This document shows positions 35,378 to 47,192 of a stretch of 64,000 bases of DNA, piece after piece. Each line of letters begins with the position of its first letter. The first letter of the stretch is position 1. This DNA is from Zantedeschia hybrid cultivar. Lineage: Eukaryota > Streptophyta > Magnoliopsida > Alismatales > Araceae. The notes beneath the pieces were generated by a model. It was not told the origin of the DNA. It ran no database searches and saw only the letters and a list, made by a program, of their open reading frames with translations. The translations under genes and the position numbers were made by a program. The DNA is taken from contig JARZZO010000014.1 of NCBI GenBank assembly GCA_030544215.1, positions 39,213,734 to 39,277,733 on the forward strand. The letters run 5' to 3'.

Positions 35378-36935
35378 CTAGGCTCAGTATGGGGTGGAGA
35401 GTGTCTATTGACTATAGGAAGGTCAATGTCATGATCAAGAAGGAACACTTTCCACTTCCATTCATGGATCAGATCCTAGAAATGTTAGTAGGCCAAAAGT
35501 TCTTCTGCTTCTTAGATGGATACTCCGGGTATAATCAAGTGGCAATTTACCTAGAAAATCAAGAAAAGACTTCCTTTACATACCCCTACGGCATATTTGC
35601 TTTCAGGAGAATGCCATTCGGATTATGCAATGGACCCGCCACTTTTCAACGGTGCATGATGGCTATATTCTCTGACATGGTGAGAGAGTTCCTTGAAGTT
35701 TTTATAGATGATTTTTCTATATTTGGGGACTCTTTTGAAAATTGCATAGAAAACCTCAAGCAAGTGCTTGCTCGATGCATGAAAACTAATCTGGTACTTA
35801 GCTGGGAAAAGAGCCATTTTATGGTTTGTGAGGGCATTATTTTAGGTCACATTGTATCTAAAAGGGGGATAGAGGTAGACAAAGCAAAGATTGATCTCAT
35901 ATCTAATCTTCCTCCTCCCACCTCTGTCAAACAAATCCACTCATTTCTCGGCCATACCGGTTTCTATCGCCGGTTCATACAGAAGTTCTCTCAAATTGCC
36001 CGACCTCTAACTCTTCTCCTAGCCAAAGATGTCCCATTCTACCTGGATGAACCATGCATAGAGGTAATTCTTTGAAAGAGGCTCTGACCAAAGCTCATGT
36101 TCTTCAATCTCCTGATTGGTCTCTGCCTTTCGAAATCATGTGCGATGCCTCTGATTATTCTATCGGTGCGGTGTTGGGATAATGGATCAATAAGTGTCCT
36201 GTGGTGACTTACTATGTAAGTTGCACCCTTGCTGATGCTCCAATGAGTTATACTACAACGGAGAAGGAGTTATTAGTTGTGGTTTTTGTCCTGGAAAAAT
36301 TTTGATCTTATCTTTTAGGGGCAAAAGTCATCATCTATTCTGATCACTCGGCTTTGAAATATCTGTTGACCAAGAAAGATGCAAAACCTAGACTCGTCAG
36401 ATGGATCTTACTACTCCAAGAATTTGATTTAGAAATTTGGGATAAGAAGGACTATGAGAATGTGGTAGTCGACCATCTCTATCGAATTCTCATTTTTGAA
36501 AGTGAATCCATGAAAGATTCATTTCCTGATGAACATCTCTTGGCCACCTCTCACACTGTAGTACCATGGTATGCACATATTGTAAACTACAAGGTGGCCA
36601 ACCAACTTCCTGAAAGGTGGACCAAAAGTGAGAAGGATAGATTCTTCTCTCAGGAGAAATATTACTTCTGGGAAGATCTCGAACTATTCAAAATATGTCC
36701 CGATAAAATCATCTGACGATATGTCCCTGAAGAAGAACAACAAAGTATGCTGAATTTTTGCCACAATCTTGCTTGTGGCGGCTATTTTTCGGGAAAGAAA
36801 ACTGCAGCCAAGGTCCTACAGAGTGGATTTTACTGGCCTACACTTTTTAAGGATGCCCATGAGTTCAGTAAAACCTGCATAAGATGCCAAGCTGTAGGGA
36901 ACATGGTAAGAAGGGACATGATGCCACTCAACCTG
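35378..36935 (+). pseudogene. Gypsy F reverse transcriptase, RNase H and integrase start
   Basis: Forward-strand Athila-like pol close to C and D but older. It starts within RT at TRLSMGWRVSIDYRKVN, then FRRMPFGLCNGPATFQ and the catalytic FIDDFSIFG box. RNase H follows (CDASDYSIG, YSDHSALKYLL), then the integrase zinc region (HNLACGGYFSGKK, CIRCQAVGN). Stops and frameshifts occur near 36073, 36181, 36304 and 36716, several explicable as CAA to TAA or CGA to TGA. Solo LTR G then splits the integrase. The upstream part of F lies beyond copia A, left of the window. Confidence 0.88.
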
Positions 36936-38783
36936 TGTAAGGATTGAGGATTCGGATCCAGTTATTAGGTCAGTTTCGGTGTCAGACTCCTTGGTTTGGG
37001 CCCTTGTAGGGGCTGGGGTATAGCGACGCGGTTTAAACGACGTCCTGTTAGGGGGACATATTTTAGAATGCCACGTCGGTGCCACGTGGGCTAATTTCGG
37101 GCCGCGAGAGTAAGGCCTCGGCCTTATCGTTTGAATGGCGTCGGTATTGGGCGACGCGTTTTAGCTAGTTTCGGTTTAACCCCGCGAACTCTCCCTCCTT
37201 TCCCTCATTTCTCTCATCTTCTTCTCTCTCCTCCCTCTCTTCGATCTCTTCGCTCTCCCTTTCCCTTCTCCTTCCTTTCCTCTCCCTCCACTCCATCAAA
37301 CCCCCCTCCTAACTTCGACCGCTATGACCACCATTTCCTCCGCGGTGTATTGCTCTCCGGACGGCGGCCGACGTCCCGGTGGAGTAACGGCGTCCACGGC
37401 GGTACTGGCGGCGACTTGTGGCATGGCGGTCCGGCGGCTTGAAGCTCGAAGGAGTTCAAGTAACCGGTAGGGTGACGATCTCCGTTGTGTTTTGATTAAA
37501 ACCATGTTTTTTTCTGCTTTGGAGTATGTTTAAGGGATTTTCGGGGTGAAAATAGTCACTTTATAAATTGGGGGAACCTGTTTGCGAACGCTAAATGGCG
37601 TCTTGCGACAGCGACGCCATTCTAAATGGTGGTTGCCTCCCAAGACGCGATTTAGCCCAATTCATCCCGAGCCCTGATTCTGTTTCTATCATGAATAGGC
37701 AACTAAAGACATCGACGCCTTTTAAAAGGTCACTACATTGCACGACACGATTTAAGCCATCTTCTGAGGCTAGGTTTTACATGAACCAGTTTAGGAGTCT
37801 TGAATGACGTCGGCCACAGGCGACACGATTCAAGACAGAACTTCATTAATCTATGTAATTAACACGTGTTTACATTGTTAGTTTGGTTAAAATGCATGCT
37901 CAAAATCATACTTCGTAGTCGAGGATTTCTACGTGATCGGATCGCACTATGACGTGTTTTGTGCGATCGTGGACCTAGAGTGACAGTTGTTAGCACTTAG
38001 ACACCCTGTGTCGGTGTGGGAGTGATACGGTGCCGGTGTGGGAGTGGTGGGGTGACGCCTAGAGAGAGGGTCACCTGGTGTACTCCAAGGTATAGCTAGT
38101 ACCGGTGTGGGAGTGGTATATTCGGAGTGTCACTCGTGCTGGAGGAAGCAAAACCACCTTGAGTCAGGTCAGACCGAAATAGCCAGCGCGCTATCCGAGG
38201 GGTTGTTGTTTGGTCTCAGCAGGTCGGTGTTTTTCGCGTTCGGCTGCGTGGTTTGCGTGTTTAGCCGAGACGTTGGTTGTGGACTCCGTGGTGGAGTGGT
38301 TTCAGAGTTGTGTTTACTGCTTTATTTATTTAAATTACCTTTATTCATGTTGTTGCACTTGTGGGTGCGTGAGTGGGTGGTGGGGATTAAAGGATCCCTA
38401 CTGAGTCTATTTCGATGAGACTCACCCCATGCGGTTTTCATGTGAGAGTTCCAGGCAGGCGTAGTGAGAAGGGTTTTATCTCGGGTTGCGCGTTAGTAGC
38501 CATCGTTCCGGGGTGTGTCCCGATGTAGTTGTTATTTCTTTTCAGGCATGTACGCTTAATTATTTCTTTTTAGTTGGAATATGTAATTATTTGCTGAGTC
38601 AAGTTGAATTGTAATAATTTTTTATTCCTATACTTTCTTTACAATTTAATGTGATGTGAATGTTTAGATTAGTTTATCATTTATTTCCTAGACTTATCGA
38701 GATCCTAATTTGGCTCCAAATTTTAATGATTCGGTATCCATTTAGTAATCGGATCCCCGATTATAGGATGGCGGGTCGTTACA
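36936..38783 (+). mobile_element. Solo LTR G of a Tekay/Del-type chromovirus (1,848 bp)
   Basis: Bounded by TGTAAGGATTGAGG and GGGTCGTTACA, the exact inverse of E and H termini, so it is forward. The flanks ACCTG (36931-36935) and ACCCA (38784-38788) look like a decayed 5-bp target duplication; removing G rejoins F's integrase frame around Asn-Pro. It contains hairpin units near 37131-37170, 37593-37660, 37706-37752 and 37799-37836. CGGTGTGGGAGTGRT occurs three times at 38012-38117. No internal genes. Confidence 0.88.
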
Positions 38784-39180
38784 ACCCAATTCTAGTGGTC
38801 GAAGTTTTTGTGTTTAGGGGATAAATTTTATGGGACCTTTTCCACAATCTTTTGGATATGAATATATTTTAGTAGCGATGGATTATGTTTCCAAGTGGAT
38901 TGAAGCAATAGCTGTCCGAACCAATCATCATAAAGTGGTCATGAAATTTGTCCAAAAAAAAATATTTTCTAAGTTCGGGTTGCCCAAAGCTATCATAAGT
39001 GATGCGGGCTCACATTTCACTCATTCCTAATTTCGATCTTTGCTTAAGAGATATTGAATTACTCATAAGCTTGCTATCCCATACCATCCCCAAACTAGTG
39101 ATCAAGTGGAAGTAGCCAATAGAAAGATCAAAAGCATTTTGCAGAAGTCCGTTAGACCCGACAAGAAGGCCATGGAGCAG
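38784..39180 (+). pseudogene. Gypsy F integrase core remnant
   Basis: Integrase continues with MGPFPQSFGYEYILVAMDY, ISDAGSHFTH (second Asp) and, after a TAA (Gln) near 39030 and a TGA near 39057, the block around EVANRKIKSILQKSVRP. It ends abruptly near 39175 in unrelated GC-rich sequence, so the C-terminus and 3' untranslated region of F are missing. Confidence 0.85.
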
Positions 39181-39352
39181 CCGCCGCCCCCTATTCTCCC
39201 TTTCTTTTCTTTGTCTCTCCTAATTTTTGAAAGTTTCCTCTATTTAAAATACTTTCTTTCTTCCCCTTCCTCAGCTTCTCTCTTGCTTTTGCTCTTACCG
39301 CACACCTTCTCTGGTCTGCACCCTCTCTCTTACTTTTCACTCTCTCTTTATC

Positions 39353-40702
39353 TCTCTTCCTTTCTTCCTCTTTAATCCTCTCTCTCTCTCTGTTCTCTCT
39401 CTTCTCCTTCCCCTACGTCTACTTTTTCTTTGTCCTCCTTCTCTCTTTCTCACTCTCTCGACCTTTTTGCCTCTCTCTCTCTCCCCCTGTGTCTCTATCT
39501 CCTTCCTCTATGTTCTCCGAGCGCCAGCCCTCGTCTGCCGCGCTGACACATGCCTCAAGAGCCTTCTTGCCTACCACGTGGCGTTCCAAGCGGATTTGCC
39601 GCCTCCAGTCCCTCTTCGCTCCAGCATGCCAGGTGGGAGCACTGAAGCCGTCGCTTCCTTGCTACGCCATGTACCAAGCCAAGAGTGCCCAGTCCAGCTT
39701 CGTGTCGCCCTGCATCAACGGCCGTGCCAAGAGGTGGGAAGCGCCTCGCCCGCCATCTGCTGGTCGTATGCCACGTGTCAGCACACGCGTCTTTCCCGCC
39801 CGGTGCCGCTTCATTCTACGTGCCCTCGCGCCATACAGCTGCTCAGCGCAACGCACCATCGTGCTACGCCCATTTCTGCCGCCTTGCTCCCCCTGTTGCG
39901 CCCGGTTATGCCCACCCCCGTGTGCCTCGGTTCATTGCGCCAGCTTCTCTCATGCTTCCTATCGGCCACCTATCTCTGCTGTATTGCTACATTATTCTTT
40001 TATATTTATTTTTGTCCTTTCTTTCTTTCTTTTCTAAGTAGATTTATAGTGCTTGTGCATTAGTTTATTTCTATTAAACATTTTAAGAATAGTAGTGGAA
40101 TCAATTTGTTTTATTTAGTTCTCTTTTCTCCCAATCTCCCTTCGTTCATGTGTAGTAATTTTCATTCATTTCCTAAATTTAGTTTATCTAGTTAGATTTA
40201 TATGTTGTGCTTAAGTTCATTAAATAATTACTGTGGTCTAGTGAATAATCTTTAGAATTAATTAGTTATTTTTTTTAAACATTCAAATCTTAGAAGTTAA
40301 TTTCTTTTACTAGCCGTAAAATTCTAAGTTTCAAAATTTCATTGGCATCAAATAATTCTAAATTTTCTAATCTATTTCTTTCAGTCAAAATCCAAGGTTT
40401 TCAAAATTAACAACCTAGTTCTCCGTAGTTCTACTCAATTCTCACCGTTTACTATTTCTAAATTAATCGTGAGTCCCGGTTATTTGAAGTTAGTTGCCGT
40501 GAGTGTTTAATAATGCGCATCACATGCACATCACTCCCCATTGGAGCCTGGATACATGGGTCCACCGGTTGAAAGGCCCATCCGTCTTTGACCAGAGGCC
40601 AGATGTCTCTTCCTTTCTTCCTCTTTATTCCTCTCTCTCTATCTGTTCTCTCTCTTCTCCTTCCCCTACGTCTACTTTTTCTTTGTCCTCCTTCTCTCTT
40701 TC

Positions 40703-40744
<42 letters not shown>

Positions 40745-41864
40745 CCTGCGTCTCTATCTCCTTCCTCTATGTTCTCCGAGCGCCAGCCCTCGTCTGCCGT
40801 GCTGACACATGCCTCAAGAGCCTGCTTGCCTACCACGTGGCGCTCCAAGCGGATTCGCCGCCTCCAGCCCCTCTTCGCTCGAGCATGCCAGGTGGGAGCA
40901 CTGAAGCCGTCGCTTCCCTGCTACGCCATGTACCAAGCCAAGAGTGCCCAGTCCAGCTTCGTACCGCCCTGCATCAACGGCCGTGCCAAGAGGTGGGAAG
41001 CGCCTCGCCCGCCATCTGCTGGTCGTATGCCACGTGTCAGCACACGCGTCTTTCCCGCCCGGTGCCGCTTCATTCTACGTGCCCTCGCGCCATACAGCTG
41101 CTCAGCGCAACGCACCATCGTGCTACGCCCATTTATGCCGCCTTGCTCCCCCTGTTGCGCCCGGTTATGCCCACCCCCGTGTGCCTCGGTTCATTGCGCC
41201 AGCTTCTCTCATGCTTCCTGTCGGCCACCTATCTCTGCTGTATTGCTACATTATTCTTTTATATTTATTTTTGTCCTTTCTTTCTTTCTTTTCTAAGTAG
41301 ATTTATAGTGCTTGTGCATTAGTTTATTTCTATTAAACATTTTAAGAATAGTAGTGGAATCAATTTGTTTTATTTAGTTCTCTTTTCTCCCAATCTCCCT
41401 TCATTCATGTGTAGTAATTTTCATTCATTTCCTAAATTTAGTTTATCTAGTTAGATTTATATGTTGTGCTTAAGTTCATTAAATAATTACTGTGGTCTAG
41501 TGAATAATCTTTAGAATTAATTAGTTATTTTTTTTAAACATTCAAATCTTAGAAGTTAATTTCTTTTACTAGCCGTAAAATTCTAAGTTTCAAAATTTCA
41601 TTGGCATCAAATAATTCTAAATTTTCTAATCTATTTCTTTCAGTCAAAATCCAAGGTTTTCAAAATTGACAACCTAGTTCTCCGTAGTTCGACTCAATTC
41701 TCACCGTTTACTATTTCTAAATTAATCGTGAGTCCCGGTTATTTGAAGTTAGTTGCCGTGAGTGTTTAATAATGCGCATCGCATGCACATCACTCCCCAT
41801 TGGAGCCTGGATACATGGATCCACCGGTTGAAAGGCCCATCCGTCCTTGACAAGAGGCCAGGTG
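39353..41864 (+). repeat. 1.25-kb tandem duplication within an LTR-like tract
   Basis: Two near-identical direct copies, 39353-40605 (1,253 bp) and 40606-41864 (1,259 bp). Both copy starts and the right edge share TCTCT. Each copy runs from a CT-rich microsatellite, through a GC-rich block (about 39520-39960; 40780-41220), to an AT-rich block ending near GTGAGTGTTTAATAATGCGCAT. That layout and ending resemble gypsy LTRs C and D in forward orientation, so an LTR origin is likely but unproven. The open frames of 182-244 codons are CT/GC-rich artefacts without known motifs. Confidence 0.8.
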
Positions 41865-42590
41865 TCTCTGTGCGAGCCGGCCCACTTAGTAGATGGGCTA
41901 ACGAAATTGGGCCTCTCTATGGTATTTACCAATTTGTGATATTGGTAGTTTTAGAAATAATGGCGGGACCCATGGTGTGATTTAAGTTATTTATAAATAT
42001 GTTTTTTATTTCAAAATAAGCTATTATTTTTTGTCCTTAATTAATGAGATCAGTTTAGGTGATGTTAAAATTTAGATAACTTATGATGATATTTCTGTAT
42101 GTTATATATGTGATGTATTTATAATGGACGATCATGGTCTTTAAACTTGGGAATGGCTATGTGATATACATGGATGTGATGTAATGATGTTTATGGGGCT
42201 TTGTGTGCCTCCTCTCTGATTAAATGATTAGAAATTGTAATTTTTATCTCTCCCTAATGATGTACTCTCCTTAATTGCGGATCAAGGTTTCTTAGATGTA
42301 ATTTGGATCTACGCGCCTAACTTTATATGATGGGCATGCTCTTTGACTTCCAAAACAAAGCCACATATATCAAAGAGAGATATGAAGGCCAAGAACGTAC
42401 GTAAGGAATTAAGGAACTGGTGGGGAATGCAAGGCAAGCAGGGGAAGCGAAGCAAAGGAAAAAGGCAAAGCGGAGGTGTGAGCGAGGGAAAGGTACGCCA
42501 TTCCAAACTTGGCCTTTCCTGCAGCTACATCTTTTGTTTGCTCTACCTTTCGCCATAAGCTTCCTCCCACGCGGTTTGTTTGAGACCGCA
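41865..42590. other. Unassigned spacer upstream of host gene
   Basis: About 0.7 kb, AT-rich at 41930-42300. No retroelement domain, gene or clear repeat was recognised. It may hold the promoter of the gene that follows. Confidence 0.5.
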
Positions 42591-42597
42591 TATATAT
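42591..42597 (+). promoter_or_regulatory. Possible TATA box of the host gene
   Basis: TATATAT lies 130 bp upstream of the first candidate ATG (42727). The position is plausible, but such motifs are common in plant DNA. Confidence 0.35.
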
Positions 42598-42726
42598 GAA
42601 CGATGAATTGGCACTTCTCATATGAACGACAACAATATCATAGAGGAGATTAGCGGGCGTGTTGTGCGTCTTTCCATCCCAGTACTTGTTCTTCTGTAGA
42701 GACCTAAACAACGTCTTCCGCGCAGG

Positions 42727-42772
42727 ATGGGAATCGCCATGAGCCTGGCGGGCAAAGCGATGGGCAAGATGG
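42727..42772 (+). CDS. Candidate host gene, exon 1
   Basis: Codes MGIAMSLAGKAMGKM plus one base, then a GTACGC donor at 42773. Two in-frame ATGs (42727 and 42739) are possible starts. The exon joins exon 2 in phase to give Gly at the junction. I do not recognise the family by name. The N-terminus is Gly/Ala/Met-rich with no obvious signal peptide in this part. The low stop density and matching splice phases support an exon; codon evidence alone is thin because it is short. Confidence 0.5.
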
Positions 42773-45044
42773 GTACGCACGCTCTTAATTTTGCTATTTC
42801 CTGTTACTCGCCGCCGCACTACAACCTTCACGTACGGGGTGGATGGGTGGGTGGGGCAACTGCTGGAGCTGTCCTTCTATGTATATATGGTTAATACTGC
42901 TACTTTGTTAATGTTCTGCTTCCAAGGAAGCTATGTAACCGGCTTCTCGAACGCTCCAATTTTTTGTTGTTGTTTTGAAGAGAGTGAGTATAGTATACTT
43001 CATTTGGTTCGAGGAATTAATGACTGCCATCCATGATTCCATGTCAGCCGGCCATGAATGATTAGAATTAGCATACCTTAGTTTCAATTTCTTCAAGTAT
43101 TAATAACACGTGGTAGCAAATGGTATAATTTGCTTGTCGATCTGCTTATGATCATCCACCCCCAGGTGCAGGTTAAGACATCAGCTAGTCCTCACTTCTC
43201 AGAACCAAGTGTGTCTTCCTTCCAATACATATTGAGCAGAAAATCTTATCACTCCTCACGCGAATCGATACATATTAAGCTATAGATACTAGCTAGCCCA
43301 CAAGGCTGCTTGTGAACATATCTCACAACAATTTTATAAACCAAAAGGAAACTTATGAAAAACCGACTACTTCTGCTCCCTCACGGACATTTTCCAAGTG
43401 TGATGCATAATGTCTCAAAAGCTGTCCAAAATCTACTAATAAACAAAGAAATTCAAGTGGCAAATTTGCCATCACAGGGGACTCATTTCTACTCGTCTTT
43501 TGTCCAGGCTAATGTTCGTAGATGTTGGTGCAATATGGTTAAGCATGCATGCATGAAACACGATAAAAGACTATTGAAACAGCTACACTTTTAATGGTAT
43601 TTTCATCATAGATTATTGGTTTTGATGTTTGGGAAAGTGAATTTTGACCTTTCAGCATTAGGTTGAATCTGCATTGCTTTTTGAAGATATTTTCACTTAT
43701 GACAGGCATATTTAATTGCGTGAACTCGCACAAAGAATTTTCCTTCTCCTCTTCGTATTTTGGAGCAAAAGAAAAATATGAAGAGAGTGATGTTAACGAA
43801 ATGAAAGAGGCAGTACACAGAAAAAGTAGAATACAGACAGAAAAAGTAGAATACAGAAAAGTCATGCATGTACATGAAATCTAGAAAGGAAAAATGAAAA
43901 GGAGAAAATAACATATGAAACAAGAGAGGGAAAAAAAAAAGAAAAGTATGGAACCTTTATAATTAATTGAGTATGGCTTGGTCATTTAGCATGACCAAAA
44001 TATGGATATGATTGCTACTTTGGGCATCGGTGTAGTTGAAGAAGGGGCATGAGATAACAGTTACGACCTAGCTGAAAATTGAATTTGGAAGCACTTGATT
44101 ATGTGTTTCAGGCTCTAATCATCACTTTTTACATAGGTTTTCAACATGACAAGTCTAACAAGAATCTATAGATATTGAAGTGCTATTACGTGCCAATGTG
44201 GGATTTGCCTTCTTTTGTGGGGAATCAACATAACATGGAATCCAAAGCCCGAAATAGTGAGGAAAGGGACTAGAAAAAACAAAAAAAAGAGGAAACTAAT
44301 TTGAAAACGTTTTGATACAAATAAAAACCAAAGAAATCCCAACTTCGATGGGACCCTTTCTGCACAAGTATATGAAGAGATAAAGAAATTTTGTCTACAT
44401 TGATGAAGTCCCTCTATCACCACCCAGAGGTCCTCCTGGTGGGACCTAAAGAATATGCTGAAGGATATCAGAGTGAAGAGAACAAAATATGATGTTTGTA
44501 GTTAAGGCAACGTTTGGAACTGAGATGACTTATGGAATATTGGTTTTTTAATGATTGAAAGTCATTAAAAAGGTACAATCCAAATTAAATGAGCCAAGAG
44601 ACATTAGCTTGCATGAATGAGAGATTTGGGGAGGAGAGAGAAAGACATGCCCATAAATCTCCAAAAGCTAAAGAACTCAAACTTTTACACAGCTTTCAAA
44701 TATATAGTGTTAATCGAAAAGTGCATAATATATACTAAGTCTGCTCAGTTTCAACATTCTACCACGTACACCAATCAGTCATCATAATCTCCTTGTGAAA
44801 ATCAAGTCTGAGCACCAAAAGAGATGACTTGGAATATGTAGTGTTAATTAAAAAGTGCATAATATACTAAGAAATTTTACATGTACAAAGAGCTGATACT
44901 CACATATTTTCATCTGCAGCAGACTAGTCTTATTGGAATAGAAATCTCATTTGCTCCAGTTCATTAATGTTTTCAGTTCTGTAAGAACATTGCAGACCTC
45001 GTCCATGTTGGTTAAGTTATTATAACTTCATCACTTTTTATCAG

Positions 45045-45153
45045 GAATGCCTTTAAAGCTGTCATTACTGACGGATAAGATCTTCGAGCAGTTCTTTAGC
45101 AATGATATTAAAAGTTTCGAGCAATTTCACACTGCTTATCTGGATGTATGCAA
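45045..45153 (+). CDS. Candidate host gene, exon 2
   Basis: A 109-nt open segment preceded by TTTTTATCAG and followed by a strong GTAAGAA donor. In phase with exon 1 it reads GMPLKLSLLTDKIFEQFF, then SNDIKSFEQFHTAYLDVC, and leaves two bases (AA) for the next exon. The peptide is amphipathic with regularly spaced Phe/Leu, suggesting helices. Intron 1 would be about 2.27 kb. Splice phase, both splice sites and the lack of stops agree, so this is the best-supported new exon, though no homology search could be run. Confidence 0.6.
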
Positions 45154-45676
45154 GTAAGAACATATTTTCTTCTTCATTTAAGCTTTTATTATATATGAAC
45201 TACTTTGTACAGATACTTTTCAACGGGATAACATCCCATCCACTAGTAACTAAATGTTTTATCGACTTGCATGAAGCAAGTTCAACTCGATTATGCTTGG
45301 GCAGCATTACGAGGCACCGGATCGAGCAAAAATTAAGGTGTGTTCAAATCACTTGTGGCTTATATGTATGTTTCTCATTTTAAACATAATTTCACATCGT
45401 ATATAACTACTTGCATATATCCCTAATAACTGTCGGAAATTCAAGTTCCCAGACAATGTCCCACTCTGTTGGAGAAAGAATGAAGTGAAGACTTGCATGC
45501 AGCATGCTTCCAAATATTTGTTTGCGCATCAACGAATCTGTGCCTTTATTTATGTTTCTCATTTTAGATTCACCCTTATGATATTTTAATATGGCACTCA
45601 GAGGCTTAGACATGTACTAGTTGTTACAAAAAACTCCAGCATGCACATTCAAGTGTCCGTGTTGCGTGGTTTGCAG

Positions 45677-45686
45677 CGAGTTCAAT
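45677..45686 (+). CDS. Possible 10-nt micro-exon 3 (doubtful)
   Basis: GTTTGCAG is followed by C GAG TTC AAT. With the AA left by exon 2 this reads Asn-Glu-Phe-Asn and leaves phase 0, exactly what exon 4 needs. The apparent donor GTGTCA is weak, and reading on meets a stop after six codons. Either a longer exon here is damaged or the true exon lies elsewhere. Confidence 0.2.
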
Positions 45687-47192
45687 GTGTCAGAAACTTT
45701 AATTTGATTCACCCTTAAATCATTTGGTTGTGCAATTTGGTTTCTGAACATTCTTCCACAAGCTGGAGGCATAGATGGTACGGACAAGCGTTCCAGGATC
45801 ATAAACATTACCCGATCAGGCTGGCAATAGTGGGGTAATTTAATCTACTTTACATATTGAGACCAGAACCACATGACCATAAATATGGTTGCGCGAAGGT
45901 CTGCTTCGTCATGTCCTAGGGATAGTAGACATCCATGCACGTAAACCCAGTAAGTAATTGATATAATATGGGAGGTCATACGTGCTTTCCGATTGTGTAG
46001 GGAAACTGATACAGCGAGCAGGGTCACACATGGAGTGAGCTCCGTACACAGTACTCCGATTGGGATTGGTTTTTATTTCTGCTCGTTATTATTGCGCTTT
46101 GCCACAGGTTCTGGCTTTATTAGTTCAGATGGTTTGCTGTGATTGAGCTGGAGGTGTCTGGTATGCTTTTGATTCGGAAAATAGGTGTTTGCTGATTGGT
46201 ATCTTAAATTGTCATACCTAACGTAGAACCATGATCATCAGAAACAATGTATCATCTCTCTAACAAGTTAAATAACTCATTAATTAAGCTATATGATTGT
46301 ATAAAAGAGTGGCCCAGAGTAACGACGAGGAATTCATGGAACCTAACCTTTATGCGTACTTTGAACTTGAGGACGATCTTTGTCGACTAGGAATTTTCTA
46401 AATGTAACGTTGGACTGAACTCAGTCAGTACAGAGAAGAAAGGTTTCAAAAACTTCCTTGGTGTACAATTTTTCCCATTCCCAATGAGAGGCATTTTGAA
46501 AAATTCTCTCCCCTCTCTCTGCACTTAGTAAGTCCCAACTAAACTTGTACTGACAGGATTTGGACTCATCTTTGTCTAAACTGGGTCATCCTTGAATGTG
46601 GTGAAATACTTTTCAAATTGGCAAGTGCCGTTTCCTGCTACTTTACTGCCTGGAAATATGAAAACGGAGGGAGGGATGTCTTGCCAACTGCTAGAATTAT
46701 GGAAGGGAAAACGCTTTGCTTGTTTAGTAACAAGTAATTAATTTGACTAGACAATAAAATGGCTGTTTGCATTCTAAGCAATAGAGAGGGAAGAGTATAC
46801 GTTGGCCATGTAGGTCCTTGTTGACTATCTTGGAGAGAATTACTGACGGTTTTCAACCATTTTACATGTGCACTTGATGAGGATTGGAATAGTCAACAAT
46901 TAAGAAAAAAAATAATGAAATTGATGAAAATCAGCTAGTTCATTGCTCTTACCTGGTGCGTGGATTAATTTCAATTTAGATACCTGAAACCATTAGGTAT
47001 AGTTAAATCACTTTGACTAAAGGGATAGTTGGACTCATGGACCTTCTTACTTAAAGAAATCCACTCTACATACCAATCTTGGATTACCTTTCTTCCCCTC
47101 CCTGCTCACCTTATTCTTAACAGTTGCACGTCCTTTTTTCTACTAGCGCAGTGTTCTTTCAGTGACACGCTTCATGTGCTCACCAAATGCAG

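Larger units (their letters stand above)
42773..47192. other. Intronic/intergenic sequence of host gene region
   Basis: Apart from the exon candidates, no coding or retroelement domains were recognised. Small repeats are a perfect 20-bp tandem pair (43817-43836, 43837-43856) and a 33-35-bp direct repeat (44705-44739, 44839-44871). The base composition is moderate and unlike the GC-rich LTR tracts. Confidence 0.5.

Noticed and set aside
39467..41322. Several long overlapping open frames (118-244 codons) on + and - strands
   Set aside because: They lie in the CT/GC-rich tandem duplication, overlap in several frames at once, give Ser/Pro/Arg-rich low-complexity peptides and hold no known motif. 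Composition explains them.
46338..46401. Short open stretch reading MEPNLYAYFELEDDLCRL as a missing host exon
   Set aside because: No suitable acceptor or donor in phase, and it ends in a stop after about 20 codons.
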